From NCBI GenBank assembly GCA_028281495.1, contig JANQJU010000098.1:247270-311269 (forward strand): a stretch of 64,000 bases of DNA, written 5' to 3'. Positions 27,343-35,682 of the stretch are shown here, in pieces; position 1 is the first letter of the stretch; each line of letters opens with the position of its first letter. This DNA comes from SAR324 cluster bacterium (GTDB lineage Bacteria; SAR324; NAC60-12). The notes below the pieces were generated by a model. The model did no database searches, was not told where the DNA came from, and saw only the letters and a list, made by a program, of their open reading frames with translations. The translations under genes and the position numbers were made by a program.

Positions 27343-28758
27343 TTATTCCATCACATCAAAACCATGAGCGAGTAAGTGCATCACCCTCCGGTTCTGGGCA
27401 GGGTCCGACCAAATGCGGTGGCTCCCCCACTGATAGAGGACTCCTTTGGGGTGGTAGCTCACGGTTATGGGTTGATTTGAAACGTCATGCAACATGGTCT
27501 TTCGTAATATGGGGCCTTGGCTTCGAGGAATATCCGAACTTGCTAGAGTTGCTTGTTCTGGAGGAGAACAAGCGCCAGTAGCTCTTGCTATACAACGCAT
27601 CCATTCCAGGGTTTGCCAAGGCTTCTGGCAAACTTCAGAAGTGCTGGAAATCAAGGGGCAAGCATCCGCGGCTTGACGCATATGATATAAAGCACTGTTG
27701 TCTCGAAATTGACGTTCTAGCAACAGAGCTAAAGCATAATTAAAATGTGAAATTGATTTTGAAATGAGTGGATTCTCAGTATTCTTTTTAAAATGTTGCA
27801 AAGCTTTTCGTAGGTTAGGAGAAATGCGTTTGCCTCGTTGTTGTTTGTTTAAAAAGTTTTGTAGCTTTTGCAGGTTTGTTGATTGCACCAGCATGGGAGA
27901 AACTGGTAGAGACACTTTTAATTCTTCTTGGGCTTTGAGTAGGTAGGCAACTCCCAGATTATTGTTGACTGCTGGAAGGTTCAACGAACCAAAGAAAGAT
28001 TGGAAGGTGTTGAATGCTTCAATCGACGTGTCTAAGTGGCCTGCTGCGAGAGCGCTCAAACCAAAACGGAAGTATTCTACTTCTTTCAGTAAGCCTTCAG
28101 CCGCGGCCATCCGAATTTTTGTCTTACGGTCGCGAGGCGTGTCATGACTGCACGACTCTCTCGTGATGTAGACGTCTAGGCCGCTCTTTTCATAAAATTC
28201 GACCAATACATCCGATTCTTGTTCAAAAAGCCGATTAGGATCGTGACCTGCTAAGGTCATGAGTAACATCCCCATGCGGTCTGCATCTGCTTCATTTTTC
28301 CGGATCTGTCGCCAATAATCGCTAGAACAATCACTGTCCAACGGTTGCCCAGTAGGAGCAGCACTATTCCAACCTTGTAAAGGCATAGGATGCTGGTCTC
28401 CTTGAAGGAGGTGCTGGTATTCATGTCCAATAATGAACGCAAGCTTTTCAGGTTCATCTTTCCACGATTCAACCATCCCTTGAGATAAAACAATGGTTTC
28501 GGGATGTACTGCTTGTGCTTGGACCACTTTCAGTGGAAGGATGACCAACCGAGGAGAAAGTGCTGAAATAGGATAAGAAACCCGCACTAACGACTGTAAA
28601 ATGCTGTTGGTATGCTCGTAGGTTGGATGGGTCTCTGGCAATTCACCATACTTGTCGACCAATCGGTCCACCAAAGATGGAGACTTTGCGAAAGCAGGAT
28701 TCCAACAAATGAAGCTGAAACTGATTAGGCCAATTAACCAAACTGTTGACTTTTTCAT
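27343..28758 (-). CDS. Exported M48-family metalloprotease with TPR-like region
   Basis: This is a predicted periplasmic zinc peptidase, 471 residues. A signal peptide (about 1-24, ending AFA) is followed by the M48 domain with the zinc motif HEYQH (His112, Glu113, His116) and the third ligand in NEADADRMG. The second half (about 230-390) is helical and TPR-like, which in the BepA-type relatives binds outer-membrane substrates. The C-terminus (about 425-471) is a small beta-rich tail. It is the third gene of an operon with the sigma-like and anti-sigma-like genes, 23 bases after the latter, so its expression is probably tied to an envelope-stress response. Convergent with the ATPase-nuclease gene. 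Confidence 0.85.
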   Translation of the reverse strand: MKKSTVWLIGLISFSFICWNPAFAKSPSLVDRLVDKYGELPETHPTYEHTNSILQSLVRVSYPISALSPRLVILPLKVVQAQAVHPETIVLSQGMVESWKDEPEKLAFIIGHEYQHLLQGDQHPMPLQGWNSAAPTGQPLDSDCSSDYWRQIRKNEADADRMGMLLMTLAGHDPNRLFEQESDVLVEFYEKSGLDVYITRESCSHDTPRDRKTKIRMAAAEGLLKEVEYFRFGLSALAAGHLDTSIEAFNTFQSFFGSLNLPAVNNNLGVAYLLKAQEELKVSLPVSPMLVQSTNLQKLQNFLNKQQRGKRISPNLRKALQHFKKNTENPLISKSISHFNYALALLLERQFRDNSALYHMRQAADACPLISSTSEVCQKPWQTLEWMRCIARATGACSPPEQATLASSDIPRSQGPILRKTMLHDVSNQPITVSYHPKGVLYQWGSHRIWSDPAQNRRVMHLLAHGFDVME

Positions 28759-28781
28759 ACGCCCGTTTTTTCCCGTGGTGA

Positions 28782-29516
28782 TTAATTGTGAAGTTCGCTC
28801 CCTTGAAATGTTTTCTTCATCAAGTGGTAGGGGCGTTTCACGGTGGTGATCACAACTTGGTAAGACTGATCCGCTTTAAGTGTTTCCAAAAAGGAATTGG
28901 TAAGCGTCATCATATTTCCGGCAAGTTGGCAGAAATGTTGCGATTTTTCAATACGCACAGATCCTTCCTCGCATGGAATCTTAAGGTTAGTATTGCTCAG
29001 TTTAGAGCGTATTTCAACTTCATACCCGGCTTCGCCGTTAGTCATGGCATCCCATTGTAATTGCGTTCCCTCATTGGAAGTCACCGTCCATTGCAAAGCC
29101 GCATTTTGCCCTGATGATTTAAAGGCAGGTTGGCCAAAGCCAATGAACTCAGGATTGTAAGATTCTTCTACAAAAATATCCAATTGGGCGATCTGGTTCA
29201 CTGGAGTGGACTGAAAGTTGAAAATCCAAGTGAGGGCCACAAGCAAGCAAGCCGCTGCTGCTACGGAAATTTTCGTCACAAATCGAGTCGTGACTCGATT
29301 CAAGGATGGTTGAATGTTCTGCGATTCGACGTGAAACAAGCAGGTCATGCACTCATCACAATGTCGAAGGGCTTTCCGCACAACGAAGGGGTTGGCGCTT
29401 TGCAACATATCCACGGTGTTTTCGACACCTGGACAGTCGTCTGCTTTTTGCAAAGACAAACGTTCCATGGCGATGTTGAATGCCGTAAGAATGTCTTGTT
29501 TCGAGGGTGAATTCAT
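28782..29516 (-). CDS. Anti-sigma-like membrane protein with HC2-type zinc finger
   Basis: This 244-residue protein probably sequesters the product of the gene before it. The cytoplasmic N-terminus has a zinc-finger-like H-x3-C-x2-C motif (His52, Cys56, Cys59 in HCDECMTC) with further cysteines at 28 and 53, as in zf-HC2 anti-sigma factors. One membrane segment (about 83-101) leads to a periplasmic part of about 140 residues, beta-rich with a fibronectin-like look (QWDAMTNGEAGYEVEI). It starts two bases after the stop of the sigma-like gene, which is typical of sigma/anti-sigma pairs. No catalytic domain is visible. I infer the anti-sigma role from architecture and position. Confidence 0.65.
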   Translation of the reverse strand: MNSPSKQDILTAFNIAMERLSLQKADDCPGVENTVDMLQSANPFVVRKALRHCDECMTCLFHVESQNIQPSLNRVTTRFVTKISVAAAACLLVALTWIFNFQSTPVNQIAQLDIFVEESYNPEFIGFGQPAFKSSGQNAALQWTVTSNEGTQLQWDAMTNGEAGYEVEIRSKLSNTNLKIPCEEGSVRIEKSQHFCQLAGNMMTLTNSFLETLKADQSYQVVITTVKRPYHLMKKTFQGSELHN

Positions 29517-29518
29517 AT

Positions 29519-30637
29519 TTACCTCCGTGTGTGAGATTCGTCTTCGAGTACTTCTTCATCACTCAAGACGGCTAATAAGTCTTTGACATCCAGATCTGTT
29601 TCTGGATGGTACATGTCAAACGAGCTTTTGATGTCCCTGAGCTTGCGCTCGGCTAGAGTTCGAAGTTGTGCTCCGGTTAACCCCAGCGGTTCTTCATCTT
29701 TGTCTTTCAAATGAGAGACTTCCAAAACAGAAGTCTGTTGTTCGTTTGTGAGCTGAAAAGACTGCAAGATGTTCCGAAAGTAGTATTCTGGGAAGTACTC
29801 TTTATCGACACAAAACCTCGTTTTTTCATATAAGTCTGCATCTTCAACCTTCCAACGATTCCAGATTCGTTTCGCCAGCTTGTAAATTTGGTGAAATAAC
29901 AGAAACAATTTCGGTCGTTTCCGTACCATCTTTGCAATTTCTGCATAGGACTTTCGAGCAGGGTCATCCAAGCTGTAATGTTTTTGTCGTCGACCTTGAG
30001 GCGCGCCTGAATCAACCCGTTGCAGCTGATAGCTGCGCTGAGCTTTCATCTTAAGTAAAAACCGCTCCTCATCGGCTAATTGGGATAGCAACTCTAAAAA
30101 CGTATTCAAGTAAGCTTGAACGTCTTTGCTGAGATGCTCGGTTTCATCACTATTTGCCTGAATCTCCGGAGGGGTCTCAGACAGTTGGTGATACTGATCT
30201 TCATCACCAAGCTGTGAAAAAGGAGAAAAAGTATCTGTCCACCGAAATTCTGCCGATTTTGCATAATTGATTGCCGTCTGTGAAATCTTCCGTTTGATCC
30301 ACCAATCGTAGGGAACGCCTCGTTCTTGAATGTCTTGGCTATAACGAATGAATTGGAAAAAGACATCTAAACTCAACTCTTTTCGCTTATCTTCCCGGTC
30401 AATCGAATAAGGCCATTTGGAAGCACATCCGTCGAATTGTTTTCTAAAAAACTGATCAAATTCAGTATGATAGTTTTCAACGTGTTGGCAAACAGCATTC
30501 AGGGTTTGATTGTATTCAACTCGACCATCGGCTCGGATTACTTCGTCTTTAAGGATTCCCTGATAATTCTGTTTTTCCAAGTACAACTGAATTGATTCGA
30601 CCAGTTTGGTCAAAAATTGCTCACTAGAAGAGACCAT
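29519..30637 (-). CDS. Divergent sigma-70-like regulator
   Basis: I do not recognise a precise family for this 372-residue protein, but it has sigma-factor traits. Residues about 90-135 (DVFFQFIRYSQDIQERG, then DWWIKRKISQTAINYAKS) resemble a region 2-type helix pair. Residues about 178-200 (FLELLSQLADEERFLLKMK) resemble the start of region 4, and KSYAEIAKMVRKRP (229-242) resembles its helix-turn-helix. A 120-residue C-terminal tail (about 255-372) is extra. It is the first gene of a minus-strand operon with an anti-sigma-like gene and an M48 protease. A long, AT-rich divergent region lies upstream. It could be another type of DNA-binding regulator. Confidence 0.55.
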   Translation of the reverse strand: MVSSSEQFLTKLVESIQLYLEKQNYQGILKDEVIRADGRVEYNQTLNAVCQHVENYHTEFDQFFRKQFDGCASKWPYSIDREDKRKELSLDVFFQFIRYSQDIQERGVPYDWWIKRKISQTAINYAKSAEFRWTDTFSPFSQLGDEDQYHQLSETPPEIQANSDETEHLSKDVQAYLNTFLELLSQLADEERFLLKMKAQRSYQLQRVDSGAPQGRRQKHYSLDDPARKSYAEIAKMVRKRPKLFLLFHQIYKLAKRIWNRWKVEDADLYEKTRFCVDKEYFPEYYFRNILQSFQLTNEQQTSVLEVSHLKDKDEEPLGLTGAQLRTLAERKLRDIKSSFDMYHPETDLDVKDLLAVLSDEEVLEDESHTRR

Positions 30638-31022
30638 TTGCTATTTCAAAAGATTGAGGGGTGTACAGTAAGGCATCACTTTTCAGATATTAATGCGATG
30701 CAAATCGACCAATGAATTCAGTGAGTATCACAAGGTATTCTGTACAGCCAACTCAATTTTGAAACGAGGGGAAGCAGCTTGTCTCTTCGTCTCATTTACC
30801 AAAGACAAGGAAGACCGCATTTTTTAAGAAAAATTAAAATTTTGGAGAATATAACTAATAATTCTAACATTTTAATTTATTCTTGAGGTGGCTGCTATAT
30901 GGACTCAAAAATTCAAGATTTGTCTAAAATTTCAATTTGCCATGCCCGCCGAATTATATATATGATGAAAATATGAGAATTCTTTGAGCCAACAAAGCTA
31001 AATTCTCAAGTTTGGAGAGGGT
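30638..31022. other. Divergent, AT-rich promoter region
   Basis: These 385 bases separate the sigma-like gene (minus) from the GAF-adaptor gene (plus) and have no coding appearance. Much of it is A/T-rich, with runs around 30828-30890 and 30955-30975. It must hold promoters for both directions; I could not choose boxes with confidence. A hairpin close to the plus-strand gene is listed separately. Confidence 0.45.
30974..31008 (+). promoter_or_regulatory. Leader hairpin before the GAF-adaptor gene
   Basis: TGAGAATT (30974-30981) pairs with AATTCTCA (31001-31008), and inside it CTTTG (30982-30986) pairs with CAAAG (30993-30997), leaving a 6-base loop and a 3-base bulge. The 13-pair structure ends just before the GGAGAGG Shine-Dalgarno at 31014-31020. 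It could tune translation or be an operator. Confidence 0.45.
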
Positions 31023-33374
31023 ATGGAAAATACAGAAGCGACATCGAAAGCAAGTCCTGGTTTTAGTAAAGGCCGTTTTCAACGGGCTAAGGCGGTTTCT
31101 ATTCCAAAGTCCCAGGAATCAAAACCAGCGACACCGAAAAAATCGAGGTTTGGCTGGGGAGGGCAGCCGAAGAGTACCCATTCTCAAACAAAAGATTCCA
31201 ACTCCGACACCACTAAGCCGAACTCAAGTCCTCAGAAAAAGTCTGCCTTTGGTTGGGGAAAAACTCAGCCGAAAAGGGCTGAGCCGGCTCCTCAGGGGAA
31301 TCGTTCCAATACAACAAAAAAGAATACAAGTTTGACAGGCAAACCAAAGCGCTTGAATTGGAACGGTAAATCCACTCCGAAAACTCCCTCACTGCCATCG
31401 GCCCCAAGGAAAGTAGCGAAGACAACTCCTCCAAGAGTATTAAAAGTCCCATCTCAAGATTTGCATCAAAAGTTGGAACGTCTGGAACTCTTGATGGATG
31501 TGTCGCGACAATTCAGTGCTACCTTGGACTTCAATAAATTAATGCAGACGATTTTTGACAAAGTTTTGGATGTCTTGGATGCAGAAGCAGGGTCGTTTTG
31601 GATTCCAGATAGTCGTACTCAGGAAATTGTATGCAGCATTGCGGAAGGCCCTGCTAAAAAACAAGTGATGGGGTTACGGCTCAAGTCAGGCACTGGAATT
31701 GTAGGCTGGGTGATGCAGAACAAACAAAAGACCGTGATTTTTGATGCGTCTAAAGATGCGCGGTTTTCCAAGCAAGTGGACCAAAAGACTCAGTTTGTGA
31801 CCAAATCGATGTTGTGCGTGCCACTCGTGGTTAAAAATGAATGCGTGGGAGCAATTCAAGTTCTCAACAAAAAGTCAGCAAGTGGACAGTTCTCTCAAGA
31901 CGATTTGGAGATGTTGGAGAATCTGTCGAACAGCGGGGCGATTGCGATCAAGAATGCTCGGCTTTATCAAAGTGAGCAACGTATCAAGGAATTGAACACC
32001 CTGCTCAATATTAGCAAGGAACTGACTTCAACTCTGGATTTGGATCGAGTGATGCTTTCGGTGGTGAATCTGGGATCTCAGGTGATTCATTACAAGCGAG
32101 CCGTGATTGGGTTACTAGATACCAGCGAGAACGTGGTATTAGCTGCGGAATCGAACCAAGCCCAGCCCGAACAAACAGCACCAGAAAATGTTCGGCTGAA
32201 AGCCATTATGGATTATGTCATAGCTTCAGGAAGTTCTTTGTATGTAAATAACTACCGCAAAGATCACCCCCCGAAAGGGGTACCAGAGATGGTCCTGGAG
32301 TATATGGAAGCACAAAATTTACGATGTCTCTCGGTTATTATTCTTGCTGATAGTGAAGGGAAGTTAGGACTATTGAGCATGGAAGGTGCTTACAGCACGT
32401 TAGTCGCGGCCCAGTCCAATTATGTGATCAGTATGATGGTCAATCAAGCAACGGTAGCGATTCGGAATGCTCAATTATACCAGAATATTCCTTCATCGGG
32501 GATTGCCGAACGGTTCCGTGGTGGTTTGCAACTGAATCGGCAATTGCTGCGTAAAGTGGCAATGGTTGGTATGGCAGGGTTTTTCTTATTGCTTGCAGCC
32601 TTGGTTCTGCCAGTACCTTCGAATGTCGTAGCGGATGTAGAAATTGTTCCTGAGCATCGGACTCAAGTAACTGTTATTGAGAATGGCGTTGTTCAAGAAG
32701 TATTATTTGGGGAAGGGGATTTGGTTCAAGAAGGACAAGTATTGCTGAGACTAGACCCCGCCCTCTTAGAACTGGAAAAAGCCAAGTTGACACATGATCA
32801 TCAAATTGCCTCCAGCGATCTAAGGTTTTTCGAAAGCCAAGGTACTCCTTATGAGGTAGCGCTAAAGCGTTTGGAAATCCAAAAATTAGAAAATCAACTC
32901 ACTCAAGTGGCTGTGAATTTAAACCATATGGAAGTCACGGCGACCTCGGCAGGCCGTATCCTCACCGCGAACCCTGAAGAACTCATTGATAAACAGGTCA
33001 CGACTGGAGAAGTGATCGCCGAAATTGCGGTGGCTGACCGAAAAAGTTCTCACCTGATCATTGATGAATCGGATGTTTTGATTCTCAATCCTGGTGATCA
33101 AGCTCAACTGACCCTACAAGCCTTACCTGGTACGGTAATGCAAGGAGAATTGACTGCGATTTCTCAAAAGAAAAAAGAGCCAGAGTCCGAAGATGCTCCA
33201 GAAGGCTATATCGGTTATGTCCTCAGTCAAGATTTGAATGAAGTGCCCTCAGTCAAATTTGGTATGACAGGGCGTGCGAAAATCCATACTGGTCAAAAAA
33301 CCCTCTATCAGCTTTACATCGAACCCGCCTTAGCCCGCCTGATTACTCAAGTGAAATTGATTCTATTCAATTGA
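31023..33374 (+). CDS. GAF-GAF-transmembrane-HlyD-like adaptor protein
   Basis: This 783-residue protein has an unusual domain order. Residues 1-145 are basic and disordered, with repeated KKSRFGWG (39-46), KKSAFGWG (72-79) and KPKRLNWNG (107-115). Two GAF domains follow (about 150-315 and 325-485); the first has a typical EAGSFWIPD...GTGIVGWVM. One membrane segment (about 513-535) leads to a periplasmic membrane-fusion/HlyD-like part (about 540-765), with the lipoyl-like VVQEVLFGEGDLVQEGQVLLRLD and a matching C-terminal half. I infer that the cytoplasmic GAF part senses a small molecule or redox state and that the periplasmic part interacts with an exporter or envelope partner. No transporter ATPase or outer-membrane factor is adjacent in the same operon. 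Confidence 0.75.
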   Translation: MENTEATSKASPGFSKGRFQRAKAVSIPKSQESKPATPKKSRFGWGGQPKSTHSQTKDSNSDTTKPNSSPQKKSAFGWGKTQPKRAEPAPQGNRSNTTKKNTSLTGKPKRLNWNGKSTPKTPSLPSAPRKVAKTTPPRVLKVPSQDLHQKLERLELLMDVSRQFSATLDFNKLMQTIFDKVLDVLDAEAGSFWIPDSRTQEIVCSIAEGPAKKQVMGLRLKSGTGIVGWVMQNKQKTVIFDASKDARFSKQVDQKTQFVTKSMLCVPLVVKNECVGAIQVLNKKSASGQFSQDDLEMLENLSNSGAIAIKNARLYQSEQRIKELNTLLNISKELTSTLDLDRVMLSVVNLGSQVIHYKRAVIGLLDTSENVVLAAESNQAQPEQTAPENVRLKAIMDYVIASGSSLYVNNYRKDHPPKGVPEMVLEYMEAQNLRCLSVIILADSEGKLGLLSMEGAYSTLVAAQSNYVISMMVNQATVAIRNAQLYQNIPSSGIAERFRGGLQLNRQLLRKVAMVGMAGFFLLLAALVLPVPSNVVADVEIVPEHRTQVTVIENGVVQEVLFGEGDLVQEGQVLLRLDPALLELEKAKLTHDHQIASSDLRFFESQGTPYEVALKRLEIQKLENQLTQVAVNLNHMEVTATSAGRILTANPEELIDKQVTTGEVIAEIAVADRKSSHLIIDESDVLILNPGDQAQLTLQALPGTVMQGELTAISQKKKEPESEDAPEGYIGYVLSQDLNEVPSVKFGMTGRAKIHTGQKTLYQLYIEPALARLITQVKLILFN

Positions 33375-33438
33375 AGTGGGTCTTAATTTTTTGATGCGCA
33401 CATGCTGAATGGCGCATCGATGCATTTATCAACTTGAA

Positions 33439-34893
33439 TTAAAACAAATAAATAATGCCCCCTCGAAGGTGGTGTTGATGTGGAGATAAGCCGTATTGAC
33501 TGAGTGTACTGCCTTGAAAAGTGGTCCATTCCAGTTCCACCCGCCAATGGTCTCCATAGCTTTGAATCAATTCTTCTCGCAACAAAAAGCTCGAATCATC
33601 TAAATTATAAAGAAGGACCGTTTCTAATTCAAAACGGTTGCCGAACTCTGACGTTGCGAATCGTCCAAACGCATATTGTTGTCGAACACTCGTCGATTGC
33701 AAATTCAAAAGAGTCTGTCGAAGAAAACCTGCAAATGGATTGCCTTGTGCTGAGCCGAACAACAGATTGCGATAGGCATTTTCCAACCGAGTGTCGCGAA
33801 TTCCCTTTTTGATGCGATTCCATTCTGGAGTTGTATAACCTGTTTCATCATAGAACCATTCGAGAATGAGATTCATTTCGTTTTCAAAGGTGTATTGTCC
33901 ACCAATCAATATCTTTGAAAAGAGACGCTCGTTGTCATCGGCATTGGCATAATCCGAAAGAGTCGGAACAAGCAGCGCACCATTTGAGCTACGGATTGGA
34001 CTATTGCGAGTCCGAGGGATGGCTCGATTCCGACCCGGTTGGACGGCATATTCTGCGTGCAATTCGAGTGCATTGCCCACGACCGTTGTCCATGCCATGC
34101 CGGTGACTGGTTTTTGAGATACTGGCTCAATTGGGCTGCCGTTGATGCGATTGTTGAGCATTTCTCCGTCAAGCCCACCTTGAACGTGTAACCATGAAAA
34201 ATCCATATCACCGAGAGTGTGATCGAGTTTGAAGGCAATGCGGCGTTTCTCCTTAGAATCGGGAAATATCCAAGCTTGGTCGGATGTATGTTCGTCTGCC
34301 ACTCCAGCAAGGATCGCAGTGAGCGTGAGATCCTCAAACAGAACTTCGATTTTGAGAAGTGTAGCACCTTCACGGGTATCACTAGGATCTGATGGATCTT
34401 TAGGGGGCACCAACACATTGACTGGATTGAAGGCAAAGCCTGTTCCCCAAGTTTCCAAGATTTTTCCAATATCCAAGAAGGTAGTTTCCGAGAGTGTGTA
34501 TTGAAGATTGCCTTCTAACAATTGATGATTACGTTCGATGCCACTGCTTGAATGGGGATCTGGATCATGACTCGAACTCAAATTTGAGCCATTTCTCGAA
34601 TCATTGTCTGTATCGAGTTCGGCATCGATATATTGCAGAAGGCCGCGTGCATGAATCCGTAGAGTCTCTTGAGGGTACCAATCGGTTTCGATGTCCAGTT
34701 CAGCAAGACGCTGAGAACGTTCAAAATCAAATAAGTCCTTACTAGGATTCAAAGGATGGGATGAGCGAATCCATTTTTGGGTGAGATCGAATGCGGCTTC
34801 GCCTCGGTAGCCCCAATTGTCTTGGGCAGGCAATCCAGGAGGTTGCCATATAAGAAGGAAAAAGAAACTGAAAAGAAGTCCAAACTTCCTCAT
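33439..34893 (-). CDS. Outer-membrane beta-barrel protein
   Basis: This is a predicted outer-membrane protein of 484 residues. I chose the ATG at 34893, which gives MRKFGLLFSFFFLLIW and a signal peptide ending near PAQ, and which lies one base after the stop of the LolA-like gene. The body is full of alternating strands (ETLRIHARGLLQYIDAEL, ELHAEYAVQPG, NLILEWFYDE) and ends with GGIIYLF, a C-terminal aromatic as outer-membrane barrels require. It contains an acidic loop rich in Asp and Ser near residue 110. It is the last gene of an operon with an FtsX-type ABC system, so it is probably the outer-membrane end of a transport path. The cargo is unknown. Confidence 0.72.
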   Translation of the reverse strand: MRKFGLLFSFFFLLIWQPPGLPAQDNWGYRGEAAFDLTQKWIRSSHPLNPSKDLFDFERSQRLAELDIETDWYPQETLRIHARGLLQYIDAELDTDNDSRNGSNLSSSHDPDPHSSSGIERNHQLLEGNLQYTLSETTFLDIGKILETWGTGFAFNPVNVLVPPKDPSDPSDTREGATLLKIEVLFEDLTLTAILAGVADEHTSDQAWIFPDSKEKRRIAFKLDHTLGDMDFSWLHVQGGLDGEMLNNRINGSPIEPVSQKPVTGMAWTTVVGNALELHAEYAVQPGRNRAIPRTRNSPIRSSNGALLVPTLSDYANADDNERLFSKILIGGQYTFENEMNLILEWFYDETGYTTPEWNRIKKGIRDTRLENAYRNLLFGSAQGNPFAGFLRQTLLNLQSTSVRQQYAFGRFATSEFGNRFELETVLLYNLDDSSFLLREELIQSYGDHWRVELEWTTFQGSTLSQYGLSPHQHHLRGGIIYLF

Positions 34894-34894
34894 A

Positions 34895-35656
34895 TCACTT
34901 GAGCCGTTTGAGGTAGGTTTTTTGGAACATAGCTTCCGAGAGTTCAGCTTGTTTCCAGTTCTTATAGGCGATGGTGGTTTGCTCACCCGATTTCAACGGA
35001 TCACGAATGATGAGTTTTGCGAGTTTGGGAACTTGATCATCATTTACAGCTGTGAATTCAGCGTAATGCGCCACCTTCAGAAGTTTCCCAGAAAGGGAAT
35101 AATGCTCGCTTTGGATCGGACGGTGATCGTCTTGTGCAACCCAGTACTTGAGGCGCGCATAAGTGACTTTACGGCTAACAGCTTTCAATTCCAATACGTG
35201 GCATGCCACATTATGAACGATCTCTTGACCCACCAATTGGGCACGGTAGTCATCAGAAAATCGTGTCCCTGCGACATCGCCATTGGAGGCTTGACCTAAT
35301 AAACGTTGGATGGGAGTGAGACGGATCAAACGTTTGGTTTTGGGAACGTGAAACCACAGCTCTCGCTCTTTGAAGAGCATCGCTTTCCCTTTGTCCCGTG
35401 CCGGAGCTTCATATTTGACGAGGCTATTGAGTCCTTTAACAAATAAAGACAGACGGTTGGAACGATCCGCTTTATCAGGAACGATACTGGTCACTTCAAG
35501 TGTGGCTGTAAACCCTGCAACATAGCCTCGATATTGGTCGGCATGTTCCACCAGTTTTTGTGCTGAGGGGGGTTGTTGTGCCAAGGATTGTGCCCAGCTT
35601 CCAACGAGGAAAAAGAATAAGAAAATCAATTGAATTGAAAGGCGTGTATTGTTCAT
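34895..35656 (-). CDS. LolA-like periplasmic protein
   Basis: This 253-residue exported protein resembles the LolA-like outer-membrane lipoprotein-sorting family (PF17131 type). The signal peptide is about residues 1-26 (ends SLAQ). The mature part has alternating strands typical of a half-barrel: GFTATLEVTSIVPDKADRS, then NSLVKYEAPARDKGKAMLF, and LWFHVPKTKRLIRLTPIQRL, with a GTRFSDDYRAQ loop. Such proteins shuttle a lipid or lipoprotein between membranes. It follows the FtsX-like permease gene by 26 bases and is one base from the barrel gene, which supports a transenvelope lipid path. Confidence 0.75.
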   Translation of the reverse strand: MNNTRLSIQLIFLFFFLVGSWAQSLAQQPPSAQKLVEHADQYRGYVAGFTATLEVTSIVPDKADRSNRLSLFVKGLNSLVKYEAPARDKGKAMLFKERELWFHVPKTKRLIRLTPIQRLLGQASNGDVAGTRFSDDYRAQLVGQEIVHNVACHVLELKAVSRKVTYARLKYWVAQDDHRPIQSEHYSLSGKLLKVAHYAEFTAVNDDQVPKLAKLIIRDPLKSGEQTTIAYKNWKQAELSEAMFQKTYLKRLK

Positions 35657-35682
35657 TATTCTGTCCCGTTTCCAATCTAAGA

